A DNA stretch of 64,000 nucleotides, from contig NZ_LT907988.1 in the NCBI RefSeq assembly GCF_900089455.2, forward strand, positions 2,294,001 through 2,358,000, given 5' to 3'. This document shows, one piece after another, positions 8,620 through 19,270 of this stretch (within the stretch, counting starts at the first letter, position 1; each line of letters starts with the position of its first letter). The notes under the pieces were generated by a model. The model was given only the letters and a program-made list of their open reading frames with translations. It made no database searches and had not been told where the DNA came from. A program made the translations under genes and the position numbers. Origin of the DNA: Orrella dioscoreae (lineage in GTDB: Bacteria > Pseudomonadota > Gammaproteobacteria > Burkholderiales > Burkholderiaceae_B).

Positions 8620-9636
8620 ATGAATACGCATAACAGCAACCATCGGATCGTCATCCGCCGCAAGAAGGGCCATGGCGGTCATGGCCACCATGGCGGCAGC
8701 TGGAAGATCGCCTACGCCGACTTCATCACGGCGATGATGGCCTTCTTCCTCGTGCTGTGGCTGATCTCCATCGTGCCGCGCGAGCAGTTGAAGGGCATCG
8801 CCGACTATTTCAAGATGCCGCTGAAGGTCGCGCTGGTGGGCGGCCCCGATGGCAGCGCCAATCCCAGCCCCGTGCCGGGTGGCGGCGCCGATCCCATTCG
8901 TGACGTGGGGGATGTGCGCCGCGCCGATGGCCGCCGTGTCGAGGCGCAAAGCGAAGGCGAGCGCCGTGACCGCCGCCGCCTGGAGGTCCTGCGCCAGAAT
9001 CTCGAGAACCTGATCGAGACCAATCCGGTCCTGAAGAACTTCCGCCCGCAGTTGCTGCTGGACATGACGACGGAAGGGTTGCGCATCCAGATCATCGACA
9101 GCCAGAACCGTCCGATGTTCGCCACCGGCAGTGCGCAGGTCCAGCCTTACATGCGGGACATCCTGCGCGAGCTGGGGCCTGCGTTGAACCAGTTGCCCAA
9201 CCGCGTCAGCCTGGCCGGCCATACCGATGCCGTGCAGTACGCCCAGGGCGAGCGCGCCTACAGCAACTGGGAACTGTCCGCCGATCGCGCCAATGCTTCC
9301 CGCAAGGAGCTGGTGGCGGGCGGTATGAACGAAAGCAAGGTCATGCGCGTCATGGGCCTGTCTTCCAGCATGAGCCTGGTTAAAGACGACCCGTACGCTG
9401 CCGTTAACCGTCGAATCAGTCTGGTGGTGCTGAATCAGCGCACCGAGCGGCAGATCGAAAGCGAGGGCGCCTCCGTGGCCGAAGTGGGCACGGGTGGCGC
9501 TGGGTCCGGCAGCGCGATGGATGCGGTGCAGGAATTGATCGATGCCGCCGGCGGCGCTGCTGACACGCAGCAGGCCCCTGCGCCGACCCCGGCACCTGCG
9601 CCGGTCCCGGCGCCCGGAGGCGAGCAGGCACGATAG
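8620..9636 (+). CDS. motB: Flagellar motor stator protein MotB
   Basis: A 338-residue MotB. After a His/Gly-rich cytoplasmic tail (GHGGHGHHGG, residues about 17-26) the single membrane helix carries the proton-binding aspartate, Asp34, in AYADFITAMMAFFLVLWLIS. The periplasmic OmpA-like peptidoglycan-binding domain shows LAGHTDAVQY, NWELSADRANASR and NRRISLVVL. The C-terminus is an Ala/Pro-rich tail of about 40 residues. A response regulator gene starts 7 bp later. Confidence 0.97.
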   Translation: MNTHNSNHRIVIRRKKGHGGHGHHGGSWKIAYADFITAMMAFFLVLWLISIVPREQLKGIADYFKMPLKVALVGGPDGSANPSPVPGGGADPIRDVGDVRRADGRRVEAQSEGERRDRRRLEVLRQNLENLIETNPVLKNFRPQLLLDMTTEGLRIQIIDSQNRPMFATGSAQVQPYMRDILRELGPALNQLPNRVSLAGHTDAVQYAQGERAYSNWELSADRANASRKELVAGGMNESKVMRVMGLSSSMSLVKDDPYAAVNRRISLVVLNQRTERQIESEGASVAEVGTGGAGSGSAMDAVQELIDAAGGAADTQQAPAPTPAPAPVPAPGGEQAR

Positions 9637-9643
9637 GACGAAG

Positions 9644-10045
9644 ATGGCAGCAAGGATACTGGTCGCCGATGATTCGGTGACGATGAGGATGATTGTCCAG
9701 AGCGCGCTCGAGCAGTCTGGCTGGACGGTCTTTGCCGCCGCCGATGGCGGCGCCGCGCTGGATGTGGCCGCGCGCGAGCCCGTGGACCTGGTGGTCACGG
9801 ACTGGAACATGTCGCCGCAGTCGGGGCTGGATCTCATCCGCGGCCTGCGCGCGCGTCCAGAGACCGTCCAGACGCCGGTGATCGTGCTGACCACCGAAGA
9901 TGCAGATACCTTGCAGGAAGTCACGCGCGGCTTGAACGTCGGCGCGTGGCTCAGCAAACCCCTGGACCCCCAGATGCTGGTCGAGCTCGTTGCGCGTACG
10001 CTGGCACATCAACTTCCTCTTGAGGACAAGGCGGCCCGACCATGA
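9644..10045 (+). CDS. Stand-alone CheY-like response regulator receiver
   Basis: A 133-residue receiver-only protein. Acidic pocket Asp9/Asp10 (VADDS), phospho-acceptor Asp53 (VVTDWNM), Thr83/Thr84 and Lys105 (SKPLDP) are all present, so it should be phosphorylatable. Its stop overlaps the cheA start (ATGA at 10042), implying translational coupling and phosphorylation by CheA. It is distinct from the orthodox CheY at 14731: the Tyr106-equivalent position reads Trp (GAWLSKP). It may be a second CheY or a phosphate sink. Confidence 0.85.
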   Translation: MAARILVADDSVTMRMIVQSALEQSGWTVFAAADGGAALDVAAREPVDLVVTDWNMSPQSGLDLIRGLRARPETVQTPVIVLTTEDADTLQEVTRGLNVGAWLSKPLDPQMLVELVARTLAHQLPLEDKAARP

Positions 10046-12138
10046 GTGCCGGTGTGGATCTCAGTCAGTTCTACGAAACCTTCTTTGACGAGGCGGACGA
10101 ACTGCTCGCCGAGATGGAGCAGTTGCTGCTCACGCTCGACGCGCAATCGCCCGATATCGAACAACTCAACGCCATTTTTCGCGCCGCGCACTCCATCAAG
10201 GGTGGCGCCGCGACTTTTGGCTGCTTTGGCATGCTCGCCGACACCACGCACTTGCTCGAGAATCTGCTCGATGCAATCCGGCGCGGTGAGATGGCCCTGC
10301 GGACGGACATGATCGATACCTTCCTGGAAACCAAGGACGTGCTCAAAGGCCAGCTGGATGCCTACCGGGCGTCGGGCGAGCCCGACCAGGCTGCCTACGA
10401 GCGGATCTGCGCCGTGTTGCGCCAGATCGCGCTGGAGCACAAGGGCGAGGCTGCACCGGCGCCCGCTCCCGCCGCGGCACCGGTTCCCGCCGCGGCACCT
10501 GTCGCGGCCACCCCGGCGACTGCGCCTGCCGCGGGCGGCCAGCGCAGCCTGCGTGTTGAAATCCGCGGTGCTTCCGAGCGTGACCAGCAGTCTCTGGCTG
10601 AAGAACTGGGCCACCTCGGCACCGTGCTGAAGCAACAGGCGGAGCAGGGCGTGCTGTCGGTGTGGATGGAAACCTCCTGCACCAACGACGACCTGGAAGC
10701 CGTGTGCTGCTTCATCGTCGACGCGCAGCAGATCGTCATCACCGAGGCAGCGCCGCCCGCCGCGGCTGAAAGCCAGATCGATGATTTCGCCCAGGCTGCC
10801 GCCGAGTTCAGCGCCGCCGCCGCGCCCGTTGCCCCGCCTGCCGCCGCCGCCGCGCCTGCACCGGCCCCGGCTGCTCCCGCCGCGGCAGCGCCTGCGCCGG
10901 CGCCTGCCCGCGCCGCCAATACGGCCGCCGCGCATGCAGACAAGGAATCCACCTCCATCCGCGTCGGCGTGGAGAAAGTCGACCAGATCATCAACCTGGT
11001 GGGCGAGCTGGTGATCACCCAGGCCATGCTGGCCCAGACCGGCTCGACGCTGGACCCGGTGGTGCATGACCGCCTGCTGAACGGCATGGAGCAGCTCGAG
11101 CGCAATGCGCGCGACCTGCAGGAAGCCGTGATGTCCATCCGCATGATGCCGATGGACTACGTCTTCAGCCGCTTCCCGCGCGTGGTGCGCGACATCTCTT
11201 CCAAGACCGGCAAGCAGATCGAGCTGGAAACCCTGGGCCGCGCCACCGAGCTGGACAAGAGCCTGATCGAGCGCATCATCGATCCGCTGACCCACCTGGT
11301 GCGCAACAGCCTGGACCACGGCATCGAGGCGCCCGACGTGCGCGTGGCGTCCGGCAAGAGCCCGGTGGGCAAGCTGGTGCTGTCTGCCCAGCATAACGGC
11401 GGCAACATCGTGATCGAAGTGCGCGATGACGGCGCCGGCCTGAATCGCGAGAAGATCCTGCGCAAGGCGATCTCGCAAGGCCTGCCGGTCACCGAGAACA
11501 CCCCCGATGACGAAGTCTGGCAGCTGATTTTCGCGCCCGGCTTTTCCACCGCCGAGAAAGTCACTGACATCTCGGGCCGCGGCGTGGGCATGGACGTCGT
11601 GCGCCGCAACATCCAGGCGATGGGCGGCCACGTGCAGCTCAGCTCGCGGGCTGGGCAGGGCACCACGACCCGTATCGTGCTGCCGCTCACGCTGGCCATC
11701 CTGGACGGCATGTCGGTGTGCGTGGGCGAGGAAACCTTCATCCTGCCGCTCAGCCACGTGACCGAGTCGCTGCAGCCCGTGCAGGACCAGATCCACTCCG
11801 TGGCCGGCAACGAGCGCGTGATCCACGTGCGCGGCGAATACCTGCCGCTGGTCGAGCTGCACAAGATCTTCTCGGTGCCGAGCGCCCAGACCGATCCCAC
11901 CCAGGCCATCGCCGTGATCATGCAGGCCGAGGAGCGCCGGTTCGCGCTGCTGGTGGACCATCTGGTCGGCCAGCACCAGGTCGTGGTGAAGAACCTCGAA
12001 TCCAACTACCGGAAGGTGCCCGGCATTTCGGCCGCCACCATCCTGGGCGACGGCAGCGTTGCGCTGATCGTCGACGTATTCGCGCTGGCCCGTGCGAACC
12101 GCGAGAAGTGGTCGCAGGCCGATGCCATTCTGAATTGA
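10042..12138 (+). CDS. cheA: Chemotaxis histidine kinase CheA
   Basis: A 698-residue CheA. The P1 Hpt domain carries phospho-acceptor His50 in [13 protein letters not shown]. Two Ala/Pro linkers (residues about 140-170 and 255-300) flank a P2-like domain starting [13 protein letters not shown]3 dimerisation begins at [23 protein letters not shown]4 ATP-binding motifs are [12 protein letters not shown] (N box), DDGAGLN (G1) and GRGVGMDVV (G2). P5, CheW-like, ends at LIVDVFAL. It phosphorylates CheY and CheB, and receptors control it through CheW. It overlaps the upstream receiver gene by 4 bases. Confidence 0.98.
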   Translation: MSAGVDLSQFYETFFDEADELLAEMEQLLLTLDAQSPDIEQLNAIFRAAHSIKGGAATFGCFGMLADTTHLLENLLDAIRRGEMALRTDMIDTFLETKDVLKGQLDAYRASGEPDQAAYERICAVLRQIALEHKGEAAPAPAPAAAPVPAAAPVAATPATAPAAGGQRSLRVEIRGASERDQQSLAEELGHLGTVLKQQAEQGVLSVWMETSCTNDDLEAVCCFIVDAQQIVITEAAPPAAAESQIDDFAQAAAEFSAAAAPVAPPAAAAAPAPAPAAPAAAAPAPAPARAANTAAAHADKESTSIRVGVEKVDQIINLVGELVITQAMLAQTGSTLDPVVHDRLLNGMEQLERNARDLQEAVMSIRMMPMDYVFSRFPRVVRDISSKTGKQIELETLGRATELDKSLIERIIDPLTHLVRNSLDHGIEAPDVRVASGKSPVGKLVLSAQHNGGNIVIEVRDDGAGLNREKILRKAISQGLPVTENTPDDEVWQLIFAPGFSTAEKVTDISGRGVGMDVVRRNIQAMGGHVQLSSRAGQGTTTRIVLPLTLAILDGMSVCVGEETFILPLSHVTESLQPVQDQIHSVAGNERVIHVRGEYLPLVELHKIFSVPSAQTDPTQAIAVIMQAEERRFALLVDHLVGQHQVVVKNLESNYRKVPGISAATILGDGSVALIVDVFALARANREKWSQADAILN

Positions 12139-12151
12139 CGGAGAATCAACC

Positions 12152-12649
12152 ATGAACAACCCCCATCAAGTGGCGGGCCGCGGCGAAGACGTCGGAAGCG
12201 AATTCCTGGTGTTCACGCTGGGCGAAGAGGAATACGGCATCGACATCCTGAAGGTCCAGGAAATCCGCGGCTATGACGCCGCGACGGTGACGCGCATCGC
12301 CAACGTGCCCCCCTTCATCAAGGGCGTCACCAACCTGCGTGGCATCATCGTTCCCATCGTCGACCTGCGCATCAAGTTCAACCTGGGCAAGGTCGAGTAC
12401 AACGAGCAGACCGTCGTCATCATCCTGAACCTGGCCCACCGGGTGGTCGGCATCGTCGTCGACGGCGTGTCCGATGTGCTGATGCTGTCGACCGCGCAGG
12501 TCCGTCCAGCGCCCGAGTTCGGCGCCACGCTCTCGACCGAGTACCTGACCGGCCTGGGCACCGTGGATGACCGCATGCTGATCCTGGTCGACATCGAGAA
12601 GCTCATGACCAGCGACGAAATGGCGCTGGTCGAGCGCGTCGCCGCCTGA
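12152..12649 (+). CDS. cheW: Chemotaxis coupling protein CheW
   Basis: A 165-residue two-subdomain SH3-like protein: [51 protein letters not shown] and [17 protein letters not shown] are classic CheW. It links chemoreceptors to CheA. GGAGA lies about eight bases before the ATG, 13 bp after cheA. Unlike in Bordetella, as I recall it, no receptor gene stands between cheW and cheR; the receptors are at 34-40 kb. Confidence 0.97.
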   Translation: MNNPHQVAGRGEDVGSEFLVFTLGEEEYGIDILKVQEIRGYDAATVTRIANVPPFIKGVTNLRGIIVPIVDLRIKFNLGKVEYNEQTVVIILNLAHRVVGIVVDGVSDVLMLSTAQVRPAPEFGATLSTEYLTGLGTVDDRMLILVDIEKLMTSDEMALVERVAA

Positions 12650-12669
12650 TCCCAGACGTCCGGATTTCC

Positions 12670-13518
12670 ATGGACCACGTCGCGCCCTCTGGCGGCTTCC
12701 AGGCGGAAAAGCAGTTCGAGTTCCGCCAGGCCGATTTCGACCGGGTGCGCCGCATGATCTATCGGCGTGCCGGCATTTCGCTGGGCGAGCACAAGCGCGA
12801 GATGGTGTACAGCCGTCTTGCGCGCCGCCTGCGCAGCCTGTCGCAGCACAGCTTCAGCACCTACCTGGACAGCCTGGAGCACGCCGACAGCGCGCCCGAG
12901 TGGGAAGAGTTCGTCAATGCCTTGACGACCAACCTGACGGCGTTCTTCCGCGAGTCCCATCATTTCCCCATCCTGGCGGATTTCGTGCGCACCCGGCAGG
13001 CGCCGATTTCGGTCTGGTGCTGCGCGGCCTCCACGGGTGAAGAGCCTTATTCCATCGCCATCACCTTGCACGAGTCGCTGGGGGCGAGGGCGTCGCAGGC
13101 GACGGTGCTGGCCACCGACATCGACACCCAGGTGCTGCAGAAGGCCGAACGCGCCGTCTACACCGCGGACCGCGTGGACAAGATGTCGCCGGCGCGCCTG
13201 CAACGCTTCTTCCTGAAGGGGCGCGGGCAGAATGCCGGCATGGTGCGGGTGCGTCCCGAGGTGGCCGATCTCGTCAGTTTTGCGCCGCTGAACCTGCTGG
13301 CGCCCAGCTGGGACGTGCGTGGCCCCTTCGACGTGATCTTTTGCCGCAACGTCATGATCTATTTCGACAAGCCCACCCAGGCGGCGATCCTGGCCCGTTT
13401 CGCGCCCTTGCTCAAGCCGGGCGGTTTGCTGTTTGCCGGACACTCCGAGAATTTCACCTACATCAGCCAGAGTTTCCGGTTGCGCGGCCAAACCGTGTAC
13501 GAGTGCGTTTCCCATTGA
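12670..13518 (+). CDS. cheR: Chemoreceptor glutamate methyltransferase CheR
   Basis: A 282-residue S-adenosylmethionine-dependent methyltransferase that methylates receptor glutamates. The N-terminal helical domain ([33 protein letters not shown]) is followed by [15 protein letters not shown], the SAM site [27 protein letters not shown], and [17 protein letters not shown]. The C-terminus reads LFAGHSENF. It is opposed by CheB, which starts 46 bp later. There is no cheD between them. Confidence 0.97.
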   Translation: MDHVAPSGGFQAEKQFEFRQADFDRVRRMIYRRAGISLGEHKREMVYSRLARRLRSLSQHSFSTYLDSLEHADSAPEWEEFVNALTTNLTAFFRESHHFPILADFVRTRQAPISVWCCAASTGEEPYSIAITLHESLGARASQATVLATDIDTQVLQKAERAVYTADRVDKMSPARLQRFFLKGRGQNAGMVRVRPEVADLVSFAPLNLLAPSWDVRGPFDVIFCRNVMIYFDKPTQAAILARFAPLLKPGGLLFAGHSENFTYISQSFRLRGQTVYECVSH

Positions 13519-13564
13519 TCCCATCGGGACGGCCGGTCGTGCGTCCCCTTTTCCAGTAGCGTCC

Positions 13565-14632
13565 ATGAGCAAGATTCGAGTTCTCTGCGTCGACGATTCG
13601 GCACTGGTGCGTGGCCTGATGACCGAGATCATCAACGGCCAGCCCGATATGGAGGTGGTCGCCACGGCCCCCGATCCGCTGGTTGCGCGCGAGCTCATCA
13701 AGCAGCACAACCCTGACGTGTTGACGCTGGACGTGGAAATGCCGCGCATGGACGGCCTGGACTTCCTCGAGCGCCTGATGCGCCTGCGTCCGATGCCCGT
13801 GTTGATGGTGTCCTCGCTGACCGAGCGCGGTTCCGAGATCACCTTGCGTGCGCTGGAGCTGGGCGCGGTGGACTTCATCACCAAGCCTCGCCTGGGGATT
13901 CGTGACGGGCTGATGGAGTATTCCGAGCTCATCGCCGACAAGATCCGCGCGACCTCGCGCGCGCGCCTGCGCCCCCAAACGGCGGCTTCGGCTTCCACGC
14001 CCGCGCCCGCGCGGCTGACGCGCCCGCTTGCCAGTACGGAAAAGATCGTCGTCATCGGCGCCTCCACCGGAGGCACGGAAGCCATCAAGGACGTCCTGCA
14101 GCCCTTGCCGCCGGACAGCCCCGCCATCCTGATCACCCAGCACATGCCTGCCGGTTTCACGCGTTCGTTCGCGCAGCGGCTCGATTCCCTGTGCGCCGTG
14201 ACGGTCTCCGAGGCGGTCCATGGCGAACGCGTGCTGCCCGGCCATGTGTACCTGGCGCCGGGCGGCGAGATGCACCTGAAGCTCGCGCGCAGCGGCGCCA
14301 ACTATGTGATCGAGCTGGAAGCCGGTCCGCCGGTGAACCGTCATCGCCCGTCGGTGGACGTGTTGTTCGAGTCCGCCGCGGCGACCGCGGGCAAGAACGC
14401 GATCGGGGTTATCCTGACCGGCATGGGCAAGGATGGCGCCAACGGCCTGCTGTCCTTGAAGCGCGCCGGTGCGCAGACGCTGGCCCAGGACGAGGCCAGT
14501 TGCGTCGTCTTCGGCATGCCGCGCGAGGCCATCGCGCTGGGCGCCGCCGACGAGGTCGTGCCGCTGGGCAACATGAGTGAACGCATTCTTGCTCGCCTGA
14601 GCAACCTGGGCGAACGCGCCCATCGGGTCTGA
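13565..14632 (+). CDS. cheB: Chemotaxis response regulator protein-glutamate methylesterase CheB
   Basis: A 355-residue CheB. The receiver has Asp10/Asp11 and phospho-acceptor Asp56 ([12 protein letters not shown]). The esterase domain has catalytic Ser167 (GASTGGTEA) and His193 (TQHMPAGFT) plus an Asp in [12 protein letters not shown]. It removes receptor methyl groups and may deamidate glutamines, which matters because no CheD is seen. The start is ATG 13565; the frame stays open far upstream into cheR without homology. Confidence 0.97.
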   Translation: MSKIRVLCVDDSALVRGLMTEIINGQPDMEVVATAPDPLVARELIKQHNPDVLTLDVEMPRMDGLDFLERLMRLRPMPVLMVSSLTERGSEITLRALELGAVDFITKPRLGIRDGLMEYSELIADKIRATSRARLRPQTAASASTPAPARLTRPLASTEKIVVIGASTGGTEAIKDVLQPLPPDSPAILITQHMPAGFTRSFAQRLDSLCAVTVSEAVHGERVLPGHVYLAPGGEMHLKLARSGANYVIELEAGPPVNRHRPSVDVLFESAAATAGKNAIGVILTGMGKDGANGLLSLKRAGAQTLAQDEASCVVFGMPREAIALGAADEVVPLGNMSERILARLSNLGERAHRV

Positions 14633-14730
14633 TACGGGCGTCATCGGAACAAGCTGTACCAGGCGGGCTGTCCCGCAGCGGGCCACACCGCAGTCCTCAC
14701 AATCGAACAAACGCTTTATCTGGAGCTGTA

Positions 14731-15120
14731 ATGGTAGACAAGAACCTGAAGATCCTCGTGGTGGATGATTTCCCCACGATGCGCCGCATCGTGCGCAACC
14801 TCCTCAAGGAACTCGGATTCGAGAACGTCGATGAAGCCGAGGATGGCGCCATCGGCCTGGAAAAGCTGCGCAATGGCGGTTTCCAGTTCGTCGTGTCGGA
14901 CTGGAACATGCCCAACCTGGATGGCCTGGAAATGCTCAAGCAGATCCGCGCCGATCCCGCGCTGGCATCGCTGCCCGTGCTGATGGTGACCGCCGAGGCG
15001 AAGAAGGAAAACATCGTCGCCGCCGCCCAGGCCGGTGCGAGCGGTTACGTGGTCAAGCCCTTCACGGCTGCCACGCTCGAGGAAAAACTGACCAAGATCT
15101 TCGAAAAGCTCGGTAAGTGA
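14731..15120 (+). CDS. cheY: Chemotaxis response regulator CheY
   Basis: A 129-residue CheY with E. coli numbering preserved: Asp12, Asp13, phospho-acceptor Asp57, Thr87, Tyr106 and Lys109. CheY-P binds the FliM N-terminus (43230-44240) to reverse rotation and is dephosphorylated by CheZ, encoded 13 bp downstream. The 98-bp gap after cheB holds no feature I can name. Confidence 0.98.
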   Translation: MVDKNLKILVVDDFPTMRRIVRNLLKELGFENVDEAEDGAIGLEKLRNGGFQFVVSDWNMPNLDGLEMLKQIRADPALASLPVLMVTAEAKKENIVAAAQAGASGYVVKPFTAATLEEKLTKIFEKLGK

Positions 15121-15133
15121 GCAGGGGCCAATC

Positions 15134-15772
15134 ATGACAGTCGAGCAGCAGCCTACGTCCCAGTTCCAAGCCTCCGATGACCTGATCGTCCGCATCGGGC
15201 ACCTGACCCGCACGCTGCGAGACAGCATGCGCGAACTCGGGCTGGACCAGGCCATCAAGGACGCCGCCCAGGCGATTCCCGACGCACGTGACCGCCTGCA
15301 CTACGTCGCCCGCATGACGGAGCAGGCCGCCCATCGCGCCATCAACGCGTCGGAAACGGCTCGTCCCCTGCAGGAGAGCATGCAGCGCGGCGCTGTTGCG
15401 CTGGACCAACGCTGGCAGGAGTGGTTCGATGCACCCAAGGACCTGCCCGAGGCGCGCGAACTGGTCAACGATACGCGCGCATTCCTGCAGGACGTGCCTG
15501 TCCGCACGCAGGAAACCCAGGCCCACCTGATGGAAATCATCATGGCCCAGGACTTCCAGGACCTGACCGGCCAGGTGATCATGCGCATGATGGGCGTGAT
15601 CGGCACGATCGAACGCGAACTGCTGCAGGTGCTGATCGACAATGTCCCGGCTGATCGCCGCGAGGAAGCCAACAGCCTGCTCAATGGTCCCCAGATCAAC
15701 CCCCAGGGCAAGGTGGACATCGTTACCAGCCAGGACCAGGTCGACGACCTGCTGGAGAGCCTGGGTTTCTGA
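15134..15772 (+). CDS. cheZ: CheY-P phosphatase CheZ
   Basis: A 212-residue CheZ. The long helical hairpin contains the active-site Gln motif [15 protein letters not shown], and the C-terminus [13 protein letters not shown] is the conserved CheY-P docking helix after a flexible linker. It speeds dephosphorylation of CheY-P. It is the last gene of the che block; flhB starts 220 bp later. Confidence 0.96.
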   Translation: MTVEQQPTSQFQASDDLIVRIGHLTRTLRDSMRELGLDQAIKDAAQAIPDARDRLHYVARMTEQAAHRAINASETARPLQESMQRGAVALDQRWQEWFDAPKDLPEARELVNDTRAFLQDVPVRTQETQAHLMEIIMAQDFQDLTGQVIMRMMGVIGTIERELLQVLIDNVPADRREEANSLLNGPQINPQGKVDIVTSQDQVDDLLESLGF

Positions 15773-15820
15773 GCCCAGGCGGTGGAAGGGCGGACCGGCG
15801 AAGATGGCCGGATCGCCTTT

Positions 15821-15837
15821 CCCGCAGCCCCTGCGGG
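15821..15837 (+). terminator. Stem-loop after cheZ
   Basis: A 7-bp stem CCCGCAG / CTGCGGG with a 3-nt loop lies in the 220-bp cheZ-flhB gap. No T tract follows, so it would be a weak or factor-dependent terminator at most. The rest of the gap shows no recognisable FliA or FlhDC element. Confidence 0.3.
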
Positions 15838-15992
15838 GTTGCGGGGAATAGCGCCCTCTATTCCCGGTTTCTTGCGGATTCGGCGCCAAGTCGGCGCTTC
15901 TAGAATGCCGGCAGGCCATCTTGGCCGGCGCTCGCCTGTCCGGCGTTTGGCCGGCCGGGCCGGATATCCCGAAACCGCCGCATCCCGCTTGC

Positions 15993-17150
15993 ATGGCTGA
16001 CGACAGCGATCTTGAAAAAACCGAACCCGCCTCACAGCGGCGCCTGGAAAAGGCGCGTGAGGAAGGGCAGGTTGCGCGCTCGCGGGAGCTGGTGACGTTC
16101 CTGATGCTGGTCGCGGGCGTCTCCATGCTGTGGATCGGCGGCGGCGCCATGTACAACAACCTGCGCGGGGTCATGCGCACCAGCCTGACCTTCGATGGCC
16201 GGGTGGTCACCGATCCGGGCGCGACGCTGGCCACCATCGTCAACAGCGTGCTCCAGGCCCTGATGATGCTGGTCCCCATCTTCGGCGTGCTGGCGGTCAC
16301 CGCGGTCCTTGGCACTGTCGCCATGGGGGGGCTGCTGCTGTCGACCAAGGCGCTCGAGCCCAAGTTCGGCCGGATGAATCCGATCAAGGGCCTGGCCCGC
16401 ATCTTCTCGATGAACACCATCATCGAGTTGTTCAAGACGGTGTCCAAGGCGGCGCTGATCGGCGGGATCGGCATCTGGGTCATCTGGTCCTCGCACGACG
16501 ACATGCTCGTGCTGATGAACGCGGCGCCCACGGAGGCGATGTCGCGCGCGATCCGGCTCATCCTGATCTCCTGCACGCTGATCGTCGCCTCGCTGCTGAT
16601 CATCGTGGTGCTGGACGCGCCGTGGCAGATCTTCAGCCACTTCAAGAAGTTGCGCATGTCCAAGGAGGACCTGCGCCAGGAATACAAGGAAAGCGAAGGC
16701 GATCCGCACGTCAAGGCGCAGATCAAGCAACTGCAGCGCCAGATGGCCCGCCGCCGCATGATGAGCGCCGTGCCGCAGGCCGACGTGGTCGTCACCAACC
16801 CCACGCACTACGCCGTGGCGCTGCAGTACCGCGAAGGCGGCACGGGCGCGCCCAGGGTGGTGGCCAAGGGCACGGGCGCCATTGCCGCCCGGATCCGCGA
16901 GATCGCCGCCGAACACCGCGTGCCCCTGCTGGAGGCCCCGGCCCTGGCGCGGGCGCTGCACCGTCACGTCGAGCTGGAACAGGAAATTCCAGCCGCTTTG
17001 TATTCCGCCGTCGCCGAAGTGCTTGCCTGGGTGTTCCAGCTGCGGGCCTGGCGTTCCGGCGAAGGCAAGGTCGTTCCTGTCGAACCGACCGGCCTGTCCG
17101 TCCCCCGTGAGCTCGATCCCCTGGCGGATCGGGCCACGCAAGGAGCTTGA
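15993..17150 (+). CDS. flhB: Flagellar type III export switch protein FlhB
   Basis: A 385-residue FlhB: an N-terminal KTEPASQRRLEKAREEGQVARSREL tail, four membrane helices, then the cytoplasmic autocleavage domain with Asn269-Pro-Thr-His (VVTNPTHYAVALQYR). Cleavage switches export from rod/hook to filament substrates when FliK signals hook length. A separate homologue of its C-terminal domain is encoded at 59457-59771. The start is the ATG at 15993, where homology begins, not the upstream in-frame ATGs. flhA follows 5 bp after the stop. Confidence 0.97.
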   Translation: MADDSDLEKTEPASQRRLEKAREEGQVARSRELVTFLMLVAGVSMLWIGGGAMYNNLRGVMRTSLTFDGRVVTDPGATLATIVNSVLQALMMLVPIFGVLAVTAVLGTVAMGGLLLSTKALEPKFGRMNPIKGLARIFSMNTIIELFKTVSKAALIGGIGIWVIWSSHDDMLVLMNAAPTEAMSRAIRLILISCTLIVASLLIIVVLDAPWQIFSHFKKLRMSKEDLRQEYKESEGDPHVKAQIKQLQRQMARRRMMSAVPQADVVVTNPTHYAVALQYREGGTGAPRVVAKGTGAIAARIREIAAEHRVPLLEAPALARALHRHVELEQEIPAALYSAVAEVLAWVFQLRAWRSGEGKVVPVEPTGLSVPRELDPLADRATQGA

Positions 17151-17155
17151 GCCTC

Positions 17156-19270
17156 ATGAATGCCTTTCTCGGCCTGATCAAGAACAACGGGGCGCAGCAC
17201 GCCCGATTGCTCGCGGGCCCCATCCTGATCATCATGGTCCTGTCCATGATGATCCTGCCGTTGCCGACGTTCATCCTGGACCTGCTGTTCACGTTCAACA
17301 TCTCGTTGTCGGTGATGATCCTGCTGGTGGCGATGTTCACCAAGCGGCCGCTGGATTTCGCGGCGTTCCCGGCCGTGCTGCTGTTCGCCACGCTGCTGCG
17401 CCTGGCGCTGAACGTGGCTTCCACCCGCGTGGTGCTGCTGCACGGCCACAATGGCCCGGACGCTGCCGGCCAGGTGATCGAGGCCTTTGGCCACTTCCTG
17501 GTGGGCGGCAATTTCGCGGTCGGCATCATCGTCTTCGTCATCCTCGTGATCATCAACTTCATCGTGATCACCAAGGGCGCGGGCCGTATCGCGGAAGTCG
17601 GCGCGCGCTTCACGCTGGACGCCATGCCGGGTAAGCAGATGGCCATCGACGCCGACCTGAACGCCGGCCTGATCGGCGAAGAGGATGCCCGGCGGCGGCG
17701 CAACGAAATCTCCCAGGAAGCCGAGTTCTACGGTTCGATGGACGGCGCCAGCAAGTTCGTGCGCGGCGACGCGGTGGCTGGCCTGCTCATCATGGTCATC
17801 AACGTGATCGGCGGACTGGTCGTCGGCGTGGCGCAGCACGACCTGAGCTTCGGCGAGGCCGGTCGGGTCTATACCCTGTTGACCATCGGTGACGGCCTGG
17901 TGGCCCAGATCCCGGCGCTGATCATCTCGACGGCAGCGGGCGTGGTCGTGTCCCGCGTGGCGACCGACCAGGACGTGGGCCAGCAGATGGTCGGCCAACT
18001 GTTCGCCAACCCGAACGTGCTGTTCATCACCGCCGCCATCGTAGGCATCATGGGCCTGATCCCGGGCATGCCGCACGTCGCCTTCCTGGCGCTGGCCGGC
18101 CTGATGGGCTGGGGGGGCTGGCAAATCCAGAAACGCCAGGCCGCCGCCAAGGTCAGCGCCGCGGAAACCCCCGCGCACGTGCAGGTCGCGGCCGATGCCG
18201 CCGCGGCCGAGGCCAGCTGGGATGACGTGTCGATGGTCGATCCGCTGGGCCTGGAGGTGGGCTATCGCCTGATCCCCCTGGTCGATCACGGCCAGAACGG
18301 CGAGCTGCTGCATCGCATCCGCAGCCTGCGCAAGAAATTCGCCCAGGAGGTCGGCTTCCTGCCGCCGGTCGTGCACATCCGCGACAACCTGGAGCTCAAG
18401 CCGAATGATTACCGCATCCTGCTGTCTGGCGTGGAGATCGGGCAGGGCACGGCGGCCCCGGGTCAATGGCTGGCCATCGATCCGGGCGGCGTCACGTCCA
18501 AGCTGCCCGGCACGCCGACCACCGATCCGGCCTTCGGCCTGCCCGCCATCTGGATCGACGCGTCCCAGCGCGACCGCGCGCAGGTCGCGGGCTACACCGT
18601 GGTCGATTCCGGCACTGTCATTGCCACGCACCTGAACCACCTGCTGCATCGACATGGCGCGGGCCTGCTGGGGCGCCAGGAAGTCCAGCAGCTGCTCGAC
18701 CGCGTCGGCCGTGAAGCGCCGAAACTCATCGAGGACCTCGTGCCCAAGACGGTCAGCCTCACCACGGTGCAGAAACTGCTGCAGGGCCTGCTCGAGGAGG
18801 AAGTGCCGATCCGCGACATGCGTACGATCCTCGACACGATTTCCGAGCACGCGCCGCGCCTGTCGGCCGGCGCTGCGGTGGGCGGCCTGCCGGATGTGCA
18901 GGAACTGCTGGCGCTCACGCGCCGCGCACTGGGCCGTGCCATCACGCAGCAATGGTTTCCCGGCGAAGGCGAATTGCGCGCCATCGGCCTGGATGCCAAG
19001 CTCGAGCGCGTGCTGAACCAGGCCTTGTCCACCAGCGGCGCGCTGGAGCCCGGCCTGGCCGAGACGCTGCTGCGCGAAACCTCCGCCGCGATCCAGCGTC
19101 AGGAAGCCGCCGGCGATCCGCCCGTCCTGCTGGTGTCTCCGCCGCTGCGCGCGCCGCTGTCTCGTTTCCTGCGCCATCACATGCCGCAAATGGGCGTCCT
19201 GTCCAATGCCGAGCTGCCTGATGAGCGCATCGTCCGTATCACCACCATCGTCGGAGCGGGTGCGCGATGA
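17156..19270 (+). CDS. flhA: Flagellar type III export gate protein FlhA
   Basis: A 704-residue export gate. Eight membrane helices occupy roughly the first 320 residues, with the highly conserved FHIPEP-region loop between them (GRIAEVGARFTLDAMPGKQMAIDADLNAG, then EAEFYGSMDGASKFVRGDA). The large cytoplasmic domain forms the nonameric ring that docks chaperone-substrate complexes (FliS, FliT, FlgN). AGGAG at 17141 is ten bases before ATG 17156, which is why I prefer it to the TTG at 17147. It overlaps flhF by 4 bases. Confidence 0.97.
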   Translation: MNAFLGLIKNNGAQHARLLAGPILIIMVLSMMILPLPTFILDLLFTFNISLSVMILLVAMFTKRPLDFAAFPAVLLFATLLRLALNVASTRVVLLHGHNGPDAAGQVIEAFGHFLVGGNFAVGIIVFVILVIINFIVITKGAGRIAEVGARFTLDAMPGKQMAIDADLNAGLIGEEDARRRRNEISQEAEFYGSMDGASKFVRGDAVAGLLIMVINVIGGLVVGVAQHDLSFGEAGRVYTLLTIGDGLVAQIPALIISTAAGVVVSRVATDQDVGQQMVGQLFANPNVLFITAAIVGIMGLIPGMPHVAFLALAGLMGWGGWQIQKRQAAAKVSAAETPAHVQVAADAAAAEASWDDVSMVDPLGLEVGYRLIPLVDHGQNGELLHRIRSLRKKFAQEVGFLPPVVHIRDNLELKPNDYRILLSGVEIGQGTAAPGQWLAIDPGGVTSKLPGTPTTDPAFGLPAIWIDASQRDRAQVAGYTVVDSGTVIATHLNHLLHRHGAGLLGRQEVQQLLDRVGREAPKLIEDLVPKTVSLTTVQKLLQGLLEEEVPIRDMRTILDTISEHAPRLSAGAAVGGLPDVQELLALTRRALGRAITQQWFPGEGELRAIGLDAKLERVLNQALSTSGALEPGLAETLLRETSAAIQRQEAAGDPPVLLVSPPLRAPLSRFLRHHMPQMGVLSNAELPDERIVRITTIVGAGAR

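Noticed and set aside
10009-12159. 716-codon minus-strand frame opposite cheA, and similar long frames opposite flhA (16964-19189) and flgIH (28290-29921)
   Set aside because: No domain motifs, shadow-type composition, and each lies fully over a confidently identified gene.
12649-13565. Search for cheD around cheR and cheB
   Set aside because: The cheR-cheB gap is only 46 bp and no CheD-like frame is present anywhere in the che block.
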